Source of the DNA: an uncultured Lachnospiraceae bacterium
GTDB lineage: Bacteria; Bacillota; Clostridia; Lachnospirales; Lachnospiraceae
Reading direction: 5' to 3'
Length of the DNA: 5,494 bases
NCBI GenBank assembly: GCA_910585895.1
Contig: CAJUHY010000095.1
Coordinates: 1 to 5,494, forward strand
Both the position numbers and the translations under genes were made by a program. Shown here in pieces: positions 1 to 5,494 of the stretch. The notes under the pieces are model-generated. The model made no database searches, was not told the DNA's origin, and saw only the letters and a list, made by a program, of their open reading frames with translations. Each line of letters begins with the position of its first letter. Position 1 is the first letter of the stretch.

Positions 1-723
1 GTTTTCCTTCTGCACCTCGCTGGAAGGCCACATGCCATACAGGCTGATTCCGGCACGCACCATATCCATTCTCGTATCAGGCATATCAATAATCGCCGCA
101 CTGTTGGCACAGTGAAGAATGGGCGCTGTCAGCCCGCGCTTTTCCAACAGTTCTCTCATTTCCCAGAATTTTGCCAGTTGCTCTCTGGCCATAGATTTGT
201 CTTTTTCATCTGATTTGGCAAAATGCGTATACATCCCTTCCACTACAATATGCTGCATCCCGGCAATTTGTGCTATTTCATCAGCTGTCTGTGTGGTGAC
301 CTGAAATCCCAAACGGCTCATTCCTGTATCAATCTTAATATGAACAAAAATTTTCTGATTTGTTTCTCTGGCATATGCCTCTAGCTGCTGCGCCTGTCGC
401 AAAGAAAATACCGTCGCGCGGATGCCCTCCTTTGCCAGCGCCTCATAATGTTCCGCAAAACTTGCGCCTAAAACCAAAACCGGCTTCCTCAATCCATTCC
501 TGCGTAAAATCTCCGCTTCTTCCACAGTTGCTGTGGCATACCCCCAGACAAATTCCAGTTTCTCCAACTCTCTTCCAATCGGCACTGCGCCATGTCCATA
601 AGCATCTGTCTTGATTACTCCCATGATTTTCGTGCCCTTATTGATATGTTTTCGCATCTGCTGCATATTGTGGAGGATATTATCAAGATCTATCTGCGCA
701 TAGACCCTGCTATATGTTTTCAT
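1..723 (-). CDS. alr: Alanine racemase, N-terminal 241 residues (C-terminus beyond the window)
   Basis: This PLP-dependent enzyme interconverts L- and D-alanine and supplies D-Ala for peptidoglycan in the cytoplasm. The visible part is the N-terminal TIM barrel. It carries the PLP lysine motif VIKTDAYGHG (Lys38, equivalent to Lys39 of the Geobacillus enzyme). IKIDTGMSRLGF (residues 129-140) holds Lys130, equivalent to the carbamylated lysine, and Arg137. Phosphate-contacting residues lie in CANSAA (205-210), and VRAGISLYG (222-230) includes the arginine that faces the PLP ring nitrogen. Homologues run to about 370-390 residues, so the C-terminal beta domain and its catalytic tyrosine lie outside the window. 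The start ATG (721-723) has an AAAGGAAG ribosome binding site seven bases upstream. It lies 42 bases after nnr with no terminator between them, so co-transcription is likely. Whether it is biosynthetic or catabolic cannot be told from sequence; the setting suggests the housekeeping cell-wall copy. Confidence 0.95.
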   Translation of the reverse strand, partial: MKTYSRVYAQIDLDNILHNMQQMRKHINKGTKIMGVIKTDAYGHGAVPIGRELEKLEFVWGYATATVEEAEILRRNGLRKPVLVLGASFAEHYEALAKEGIRATVFSLRQAQQLEAYARETNQKIFVHIKIDTGMSRLGFQVTTQTADEIAQIAGMQHIVVEGMYTHFAKSDEKDKSMAREQLAKFWEMRELLEKRGLTAPILHCANSAAIIDMPDTRMDMVRAGISLYGMWPSSEVQKEN

Positions 724-730
724 TTCAGGA

Positions 731-738
731 CTTCCTTT
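731..738 (-). promoter_or_regulatory. Ribosome binding site of alr
   Basis: The minus strand reads AAAGGAAG, seven bases before the ATG at 721-723. It fixes the alr start. An out-of-frame ATG at 743-745 opens only a six-residue ORF and has no ribosome binding site of its own. Confidence 0.75.
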
Positions 739-765
739 CTTTCATACCGTGTTAACGTGCATTAG

Positions 766-2274
766 CTATTCCTTGCCTTGTCTGGAAAATTCTGCAAGCA
801 CGCGCGCAATCCCCTCTAAAATATCCTGTGCCATCAGCCCATAGGCTCCTCTTTCCTTAGTCTGAACATCCCCGGCAAGCCCATGGAGATACACCCCCAT
901 AGAAGCAGCGTACTGAGGCTCCATACCCTGTGCAATCAGCCCGGCAAGAACACCGGTAAGCACATCCCCGGAACCAGCTGTTGCCATACCGTTATTTCCG
1001 CTGTCATTCACCCAGGCAAATCCCCCCGGCACAGCCGTGACCGTCCTTGCATCCTTTAATACACATATAACCTCATAATTTTCTGCAAACTCTTTTGCTG
1101 TCTCCAACAATCTGTTCTGGATAACCTGGACGTCTTCATGGATAAGCCTTGCCATCTCGCCTAAATGCGGCGTCACAATCACAGTACCCTTTGCTTCCTT
1201 CAGCCATTGTGGATTGTCGGCCACGAGATTTAACCCATCTGCGTCTAATATGACCGGAACTGTCGCCGACCGCAGTACTTTTTTGACGATATGTTTGGCA
1301 TTTGCGCCCATACCCAGTCCCGGACCTGCCACTATCACAGAGGCCCATGATAAGACTTTCTCCAGGTTATCCAAGGCATCCCCATACGTCTCTAAAATCG
1401 CCTCCGGCAAAAGCTGCTGTAAAATGATACGGTTCTCTTCCGGCGTCACTACCTTTACCAGTCCCGCCCCCGTAAGGTAGGATGCCTTTGCGCTTAAATA
1501 TGAGGCTCCCGCCATATTTTTCTGTCCTGCAATCGTAAGGACTTTTCCATAACTGCCCTTATTTGAATGCATCTTACGGCAAGGGATTTCACATAAATCA
1601 CCAAAATCCAGACAAAAATTATTTGGCTTCACAGCCAGGAAGCTGCAGCGGTCAATGCCAATTTCCTTGACAACAACCTCCCCGGCATATTCCGCTCCCG
1701 GAAACAGCATAAGCCCTAACTTGGCAAATGCAAAGGTCACTGTCATATCGGCATAAAACCCTGCGCCCATCACTGCACCGGTGTCCGCGTTGATTCCTGA
1801 TGGGATATCGACTGCCACCTTCTTCCCGCGCAGCTCATTCATTTCCAGCACATATTCCAGACAAAGCCCGGTAAGGTCTCTCGTTAGTCCAATGCCAAAC
1901 AACGCGTCAACCACCATATCAAATTCCCTGTTCGGGATGCGGCTCTCAATAGGAATCCGGTACCGCTCCAAAATACCCATCTGCACTCTCGTCTCTTCCG
2001 AAACTGTCTTTGCTCCTGGCGGCATGACGACAGTAACTGCATATCCCTTCTGCCAGAGCAGCCTTGCAATGGCAAGCCCATCCCCGCCGTTATTCCCAAA
2101 ACCGCAGACTATCAATATCTCTTTCACGACAGAGGTCTCTGAAAGGATTCTGTCAATTTCCTCCACAACACCGAGGGCAGCACGCTCCATCAATATCAGA
2201 GAAGGCACACCAAAATACTCAATGGTATTTTTGTCGCACTGTTTCATCTGTCCGCTGTCAACCAGAATTCTCAT
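766..2274 (-). CDS. nnr: Bifunctional NAD(P)H-hydrate epimerase / ADP-dependent NAD(P)H-hydrate dehydratase
   Basis: This cytoplasmic metabolite-repair enzyme acts on NADHX and NADPHX, the hydrated, inactive forms of the nicotinamide cofactors. The N-terminal YjeF_N domain (about residues 1-215) epimerises R and S hydrates. The C-terminal ribokinase-like domain (about 230-495) dehydrates the S form using ADP. Epimerase motifs visible are GNNGGDGLAIA (60-70), VDALFGIGL (122-130) and VDIPSGINADTG (155-166). Dehydratase motifs are NKGSYGKVL (238-246), AGPGLG (316-321), LDADGLN (343-349), VTPHLGEMARL (367-377) and GMATAGSGDVLTG (429-441), with the probable catalytic Asp437. At 502 residues it is the normal length of the fused form, and no key motif is missing. 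The start ATG (2272-2274) has an AGGAGGG site six bases upstream. It follows the coiled-coil gene by 61 bases that contain a hairpin, and precedes alr by 42 bases. It may be expressed from the rex promoter. Confidence 0.95.
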   Translation of the reverse strand: MRILVDSGQMKQCDKNTIEYFGVPSLILMERAALGVVEEIDRILSETSVVKEILIVCGFGNNGGDGLAIARLLWQKGYAVTVVMPPGAKTVSEETRVQMGILERYRIPIESRIPNREFDMVVDALFGIGLTRDLTGLCLEYVLEMNELRGKKVAVDIPSGINADTGAVMGAGFYADMTVTFAFAKLGLMLFPGAEYAGEVVVKEIGIDRCSFLAVKPNNFCLDFGDLCEIPCRKMHSNKGSYGKVLTIAGQKNMAGASYLSAKASYLTGAGLVKVVTPEENRIILQQLLPEAILETYGDALDNLEKVLSWASVIVAGPGLGMGANAKHIVKKVLRSATVPVILDADGLNLVADNPQWLKEAKGTVIVTPHLGEMARLIHEDVQVIQNRLLETAKEFAENYEVICVLKDARTVTAVPGGFAWVNDSGNNGMATAGSGDVLTGVLAGLIAQGMEPQYAASMGVYLHGLAGDVQTKERGAYGLMAQDILEGIARVLAEFSRQGKE

Positions 2275-2279
2275 TTTGT

Positions 2280-2286
2280 CCCTCCT
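2280..2286 (-). promoter_or_regulatory. Ribosome binding site of nnr, abutting the hairpin
   Basis: The minus strand reads AGGAGGG, a near-perfect anti-SD match, about six bases before the nnr ATG. It begins directly after the T-run that follows the hairpin at 2290-2337. Termination at that T-run would leave no ribosome binding site on the shortened RNA. Confidence 0.85.
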
Positions 2287-2337
2287 AAAAACAGTTCAGC
2301 CACACCCTAGGCAAAGGCACAGGCTGACTGAACTGTT
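2287..2337 (-). terminator. Bulged hairpin with short T-run between the coiled-coil gene and nnr; possible weak terminator or attenuator
   Basis: On the minus strand the 5' arm (2337-2322) is AACAGTTCAGTCAGCC and the 3' arm (2301-2290) is GGCTGAACTGTT. They pair over 12 bp if one of the two tandem TCAG units is bulged out. The loop is about 20 bases (2302-2321). The run TTTTT (2291-2287) follows, but its first two T bases belong to the stem, so only three unpaired T bases remain. The 5' arm begins inside the TAA stop codon of the upstream gene, and the T-run ends at the nnr ribosome binding site. The short T-run argues for leaky termination, a 3'-end stabiliser or a processing site rather than a strong terminator. 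The pairing is seen in the sequence; the function is inferred. Confidence 0.45.
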
Positions 2338-2950
2338 ACTTATATTCATCTTCGTATTTCAAGTCAAAAATATCTACTACCTGCGCGCCAAATATATCAT
2401 GCAAATATGCATAAATCCCCCTGTTTTGCTCCTCAATCACCTCTCTGCGGTAAATCTTCGTCTTGAGCTCCGTCCGCATCTGAGCAATTCTGATGACAAG
2501 GCCTTCGCGCTCTGTCTCATTACTGTTCATAATCCGATAGCAGTATTCCATTGTCTCCACCATCAACAGAAAATTATCTTCTTCCATTTCTCCCTGCAGT
2601 TTCTCAAGCTGCAATTCCTCTGCCTCCATCTTATCATTGATTTCCGTGATAAGGCGGCGGTCCTCCTGCAGCTTTCTGGTCTCATGTCCATGCTCGCCGA
2701 TTTCGTCCATATTGACAACAATATTTTTCATCAGCTTCTTCTTTAGAACTTTCATGTCCTTAAGTTCCTGATTGAGTTTTCCCTGTGTTGCCAATTGCTT
2801 ATTCAGCTTCTGTTCCAAGCGTTCTATTTCTTTGGGTTTATTATCCAAAAACAGTTGATGCCATTTCTGGTCTAAAATCAGCAGCGGTATCCTTTTTCCA
2901 TGAAGCATCTGCCCAAAACCGGGCATAATATTTTTCTTCTTTCCCATCAT
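2336..2950 (-). CDS. Uncharacterised coiled-coil protein encoded directly after rex
   Basis: I do not recognise a named family. The protein has 204 residues and is highly charged. A short N-terminal segment (1-38) holds KKK and the stretch LLILDQKWHQLF (23-34). Long heptad-like, Lys/Glu-rich helices follow (about 38-125 and 145-178). The C-terminus, YAYLHDIFGAQVVDIFD (180-196), is less charged and may be a conserved module. There is no signal peptide, membrane segment, metal-binding cysteine cluster or enzymatic motif, so a cytoplasmic structural or adaptor role is possible but not shown. Three starts are near: GTG at 2954-2956, which overlaps the rex TGA by GTGA; ATG at 2948-2950, two bases after that stop; and ATG at 2945-2947. 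I chose 2950, with a weak AAGAAG five bases upstream. Any of the three implies translational coupling to rex. The unbroken frame and tight operon position support a real gene. Confidence 0.85.
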   Translation of the reverse strand: MMGKKKNIMPGFGQMLHGKRIPLLILDQKWHQLFLDNKPKEIERLEQKLNKQLATQGKLNQELKDMKVLKKKLMKNIVVNMDEIGEHGHETRKLQEDRRLITEINDKMEAEELQLEKLQGEMEEDNFLLMVETMEYCYRIMNSNETEREGLVIRIAQMRTELKTKIYRREVIEEQNRGIYAYLHDIFGAQVVDIFDLKYEDEYK

Positions 2951-2952
2951 TA

Positions 2953-3597
2953 TCACTTCTTATCTGTTAGTTTTTTATAATTTGCAAAATTATATGACAA
3001 CTGCATCAGACTCTCCGAAAGATGTACATTTTCAACTACAACATGCTCCGGCAGTTCCAAATCCAGATGTGCAAAATTCCAAATGGCATTGATACCTAAA
3101 TCCACCAAGATATTGGCAACTTTCTTAGCATGGTCCTTAGGCATGGTCAACGCGGCAATATCCACTGGCTGTTCCTTCACAAATGCTTCCAGTTCATCCA
3201 TCATGCGTACCTTAATATCCCTTACGCAAGTCCCTTTCAAGGCAGGATTGACGTCAAAAAGTCCGATAATCACAAATCCCCGCTTCTCGAAATTCACATA
3301 ATTGGCAAGTGCCTGCCCTAAATTGCCCGCTCCAATCACAATCATATTGTGCCGCTGGTTGATTCCCAAAATATTACCGATTTCATCATAGAGGTATTTG
3401 ACATTATAGCCATACCCTTGTTGTCCGAAACCGCCAAAATTATTGAGATCCTGGCGAATCTGCGATGCTGTCACCCGCATCCTCGCACTTAAATCATTTG
3501 ATGAAATCCGCTCCACGCCATCGTCCAAAAGCTCTCCCAAATATCTGTAATATCTTGGCATTCTGCGGATGACTGCCTGAGATATTTCCTTCTCCAT
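2953..3597 (-). CDS. rex: Redox-sensing transcriptional repressor Rex
   Basis: Rex is a homodimeric repressor that reads the NADH/NAD+ ratio. It binds operators when NADH is low and releases them when NADH rises, controlling fermentation and NADH-reoxidation genes. The 214-residue product has an N-terminal winged helix (about 1-80), with YYRYL (16-20), recognition-helix region TASQIRQDLNNFG (43-55) and wing GGFGQQGYGYNV (55-66). A Rossmann domain follows, with GAGNLG (89-94) and Asp115 in GLFDVN for the NADH ribose. The C-terminal domain-swap helix contains ENVHLSESL (189-197). The start is the ATG at 3595-3597, seven bases after AGGAGG. The frame stays open to 3678, but that extension runs through the promoter and operator and is not Rex-like. 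The gene heads the proposed operon and ends in TGA at or beside the next start. A Rex-type operator upstream suggests autoregulation. ABC-F/rex proximity also occurs in Bacillus subtilis (ydiF near rex). Confidence 0.96.
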   Translation of the reverse strand: MEKEISQAVIRRMPRYYRYLGELLDDGVERISSNDLSARMRVTASQIRQDLNNFGGFGQQGYGYNVKYLYDEIGNILGINQRHNMIVIGAGNLGQALANYVNFEKRGFVIIGLFDVNPALKGTCVRDIKVRMMDELEAFVKEQPVDIAALTMPKDHAKKVANILVDLGINAIWNFAHLDLELPEHVVVENVHLSESLMQLSYNFANYKKLTDKK

Positions 3598-3604
3598 TGC
3601 TTTT

Positions 3605-3610
3605 CCTCCT
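3605..3610 (-). promoter_or_regulatory. Ribosome binding site of rex
   Basis: The minus strand reads AGGAGG, seven bases before the ATG at 3595-3597. It decides the start against the longer open frame reaching 3678, whose GTG lies inside the operator and has no ribosome binding site. Confidence 0.9.
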
Positions 3611-3630
3611 ACTATGGCATTCCTGCATAC

Positions 3631-3659
3631 ATTATAATGAATCCAGCAATAGATGTCAA
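3631..3659 (-). promoter_or_regulatory. Consensus sigma-A promoter for the rex operon
   Basis: On the minus strand the -35 box is TTGACA (3659-3654) and the -10 box is TATAAT (3636-3631). Both are exact consensus and the spacer is exactly 17 bases. Transcription would start near the A at 3624, giving an untranslated leader of about 27 bases with AGGAGG inside it. So strong a promoter would need repression, which fits the operator next to the -35 box. It is the only clear promoter I found in the window, and probably serves rex, the coiled-coil gene, nnr and alr. Confidence 0.9.
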
Positions 3660-3660
3660 T

Positions 3661-3678
3661 GTGTGAAAAATTTAACAC
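3661..3678 (-). promoter_or_regulatory. Probable Rex operator upstream of the rex promoter
   Basis: The minus strand reads GTGTTAAATTTTTCACAC, an 18-bp imperfect palindrome. Known Rex operators have the form TTGTGAA-N4-TTCACAA in bacilli and TTGTTAA-N4-TTAACAA in many clostridia. Here the left half matches the clostridial half at 6 of 7 bases and the right half matches the bacillar half at 6 of 7. Both mismatches are at the outermost base, where the site is G and C, still symmetric. It ends one base before the -35 box and begins one base after the ABC-F stop codon. Rex bound here should block polymerase and make the operon autoregulated. Binding is inferred from motif and position. Confidence 0.75.
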
Positions 3679-3679
3679 T

Positions 3680-5494
3680 CTACATCAATTCCCCCCATTT
3701 TTCATACAGAGCTTCCAGTTCCCGCTGCTTCTTTTCATACTCCTGATGGAGTTCCTGCAGCTTTGCAGAATTCGTGACAATCTCACTGTCTGCAAAAGCG
3801 TCCTCAAGTTCACTTATCCGCTGTTCCGTCTCCTCAATAGCAGATTCTGTTTTTTTGCGGTCATTTTCCAATTTGCGCTGACGCGCCTGCTCCTCCTTGC
3901 GCTGTTTCCAGTCCATCTTGCCGGCAGACTCTTCCTCCGGCTGTGCTATTCCTTGCTGACCAGGAACATAAATGTTCGTCAGTTCTTTGCATTTCTCAAG
4001 GTAATAATCGTAATTTCCGATGTAATTCACCAGCGTCTGCCCGGTAAGGTTCAAAATACGAGTTGCCGTCTTATTGATAAAATAACGGTCATGTGAGACA
4101 AACAGCACCGTTCCCTTGTAACGGTTCAGCGCCTGTTCTAAAATTTCCTTGGAGGTAATGTCCAAATGGTTCGTTGGCTCGTCAAGAATCAGGAAATTTG
4201 CCTCGGACAACATCAATTTGGCAAGGGAGACACGCCCACGCTCGCCGCCGCTCAAATCTGAGATACGCTTAAACACCTCATCTCCTGTAAACAAAAATGC
4301 CGCCAGGACATTGCGTATTTCCGTGTTGGTCAGGCTAGGATATTCATCTGAAATTTCTTCCACCAAAGTCTTTTCCATGTGCAGTACCTGATGCTCCTGG
4401 TCATAATAACCAATATGCACATTTGTGCCAAGCGTCAATTCCCCTGCATCCGCTTCTGTCATCTCGTTGATAATTTTTAGGATAGTCGTCTTACCTGTCC
4501 CATTGTCTCCTATCAGAGCCACACGCTCCCCGCGTTTAATTTCAAATGAAAGATTATGAAACAGCTGCTGACCCGGATACGATTTCGCCAACTGTTCCAC
4601 GCGCAGTACGTCATTGCCGCTGACAATCCGCGGCTCCAGATTCAAATGGATGTCTGTATTCTCTTCCACCGGCTTCTCCAGCCGCTCTATCTTATCCAGC
4701 ATTTTCTCACGGCTCTCGGCACGTTTGATAGATTTCTCACGGTTAAAAGACTTGAGCTTGGCAATGACTTCCTCCTGATGTTTGATTTCCCGCTGCTGAT
4801 TGTAATACTGTTTGAGCTGCGCTTCCCGCACCTGTGCTTTTTTCACGGCATAGTCACTATAATTGCCAGAGAAAACAGATACCTGATGTCGGTCCAGCTC
4901 TACTACTTTATGTACCACCCGGTCCAGAAAATACCTGTCATGGCAGACAATTATCACAGCTCCCTTATAATTGAGCAGAAATGTCTCCAACCAAGTGATA
5001 GAACCAATATCCAAATGGTTGGTAGGCTCATCCAATAAAATTACATCCGGCTTTGTCACCAACAGCCTGCCCAGGCAGACCCTGGTACGCTGCCCGCCGG
5101 ACAATTCCTGCATATGCTTGCCGAATTCCTCTTCTATAAACCCAAGACCTTTAAGGACGCCTGTTATCTCACTCTTATAGGACAGACCGCCTTGCCGTTC
5201 AAATTCCAGATTCAGGCGGTTGTAGCTGTCCAGAAAAGTTTCCAGTTCATTGCCTTCCAAACTGCTCATCTTCTTTTCCATTGAGACCAGCGTGTCCTGC
5301 ATGGAAATAAGTTCTTGCTTCGCTGAGAGAACCTCCTCATAAATCGTCCTGTTTCCTTCGATAGCAGGATGCTGGGGCAGATAGCCAATCGTCTTATTCT
5401 TAGCCAGAATTACCTCCCCGCTGTCCGCCTCCAGCTCTCCCATAATAATCCGAAGCAGGGTGGTTTTCCCTGCTCCGTTAATTCCTACAATTGC
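3680..5494 (-). CDS. ABC-F family ATP-binding protein, YdiF/Uup-like (N-terminus beyond the window)
   Basis: ABC-F proteins have two fused ATPase domains and no membrane part. They act at the ribosome, and many rescue stalled translation by binding near the E site. The visible 604 residues (numbered from the window edge) begin just before the first Walker A, GINGAGKTT (4-12). LSGGQ (131-135), Walker B ILLDEPTNHLD (152-162, Glu156) and the H-loop CHDRYF follow. A charged helical interdomain linker (about 212-280) comes next. The second domain has GDNGTGKTT (329-337), LSGGE (414-418), ILDEPTNHLD (436-445, Glu439) and SHDRYF. A Lys/Glu-rich C-terminal coiled coil (about 525-604) resembles the extension of YdiF and Uup. 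About 30-40 N-terminal residues are missing. The ATG at 5441-5443 lies after the Walker A and is internal. The linker is not unusually long, so a housekeeping rather than antibiotic-protection role is more likely. No terminator separates it from rex, so read-through is possible. Confidence 0.95.
   Translation of the reverse strand, partial: AIVGINGAGKTTLLRIIMGELEADSGEVILAKNKTIGYLPQHPAIEGNRTIYEEVLSAKQELISMQDTLVSMEKKMSSLEGNELETFLDSYNRLNLEFERQGGLSYKSEITGVLKGLGFIEEEFGKHMQELSGGQRTRVCLGRLLVTKPDVILLDEPTNHLDIGSITWLETFLLNYKGAVIIVCHDRYFLDRVVHKVVELDRHQVSVFSGNYSDYAVKKAQVREAQLKQYYNQQREIKHQEEVIAKLKSFNREKSIKRAESREKMLDKIERLEKPVEENTDIHLNLEPRIVSGNDVLRVEQLAKSYPGQQLFHNLSFEIKRGERVALIGDNGTGKTTILKIINEMTEADAGELTLGTNVHIGYYDQEHQVLHMEKTLVEEISDEYPSLTNTEIRNVLAAFLFTGDEVFKRISDLSGGERGRVSLAKLMLSEANFLILDEPTNHLDITSKEILEQALNRYKGTVLFVSHDRYFINKTATRILNLTGQTLVNYIGNYDYYLEKCKELTNIYVPGQQGIAQPEEESAGKMDWKQRKEEQARQRKLENDRKKTESAIEETEQRISELEDAFADSEIVTNSAKLQELHQEYEKKQRELEALYEKWGELM

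Noticed and set aside
725..745. Six-residue ORF (MKERKS) just before alr, a candidate leader peptide.
   Set aside because: It has no ribosome binding site, and its codons are the alr ribosome binding site itself. There is no run of regulatory codons or attenuator structure.
747..764. Rex-like half-site around TGTTAAC between nnr and alr.
   Set aside because: Only one half matches (TGTTAA); the partner half at the proper spacing does not resemble TTAACAA or TTCACAA, and no promoter is visible there.
1781..2746. Long open frame of 321 codons on the plus strand.
   Set aside because: It is antisense to the conserved epimerase motifs of nnr, runs through the hairpin and into the coiled-coil gene, starts at GTG with no ribosome binding site and encodes nothing family-like. 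It is a shadow of the minus-strand codon bias.
2976..2994. Perfect 8-bp inverted repeat, TATAATTT-GCA-AAATTATA.
   Set aside because: It lies inside the rex 3' coding region, encoding YNFANY, where Tyr and Asn codons naturally give this symmetry. On the minus strand it is followed by A bases, not T bases, so it is not a terminator; it is also too AT-rich to be a stable hairpin.
3598..3678. Extended Rex start giving 27 extra N-terminal residues.
   Set aside because: The extension would be translated from DNA that holds the operator, the -35 and -10 boxes and the leader. The internal ATG at 3595-3597 has a strong AGGAGG and gives the usual Rex N-terminus and length.
4158..5035. Near-identical DNA at about 4160-4182 and 5010-5032 suggesting a direct repeat.
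   Set aside because: Both copies encode the Walker B segment LDEPTNHLD of the two ATPase domains in one ABC-F protein, so this is the expected ancient domain duplication, not a mobile or regulatory repeat.

Overview
The window looks like a chromosomal housekeeping segment from a Firmicute of class Clostridia, probably Lachnospiraceae-like. The reasons are the moderate base composition, strong AGGAGG ribosome binding sites, the gene order (ABC-F next to rex, with nnr and alr following) and protein sequences that read as clostridial. This assignment is inferred from the sequence by eye and was not searched. All five genes lie on the minus strand, so transcription runs from right to left, and both window edges cut through genes.

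From right to left: an ABC-F translation-factor-type ATPase (3680-5494, missing roughly its first 30-40 residues); a short gap (3598-3679) holding a consensus sigma-A-type promoter and, directly upstream of its -35 box, a Rex-type operator; rex (2953-3597), the NADH/NAD+-sensing repressor; an uncharacterised coiled-coil protein (2336-2950) whose start abuts or overlaps the rex stop codon; a bulged hairpin with a short T-run (2287-2337) that ends against the next ribosome binding site; nnr (766-2274), the two-domain NAD(P)H-hydrate repair enzyme; and alr (1-723), alanine racemase, truncated at the left edge after 241 codons.

The simplest reading is a rex-led operon, rex - coiled-coil gene - nnr - alr. 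It starts about 27 bases before rex and is probably autoregulated by Rex. The operon would tie redox sensing (Rex) to repair of damaged NADH and NADPH (Nnr), with the cell-wall D-alanine gene behind. The hairpin before nnr may reduce read-through and uncouple nnr-alr from the front of the operon.

I see no mobile element, CRISPR array, RNA gene or defence system. There is no gene-free stretch over 300 bases. The less expected items are the operator/promoter pair, the unnamed coiled-coil protein, the duplicated TCAG in the hairpin and one substitution in Rex.
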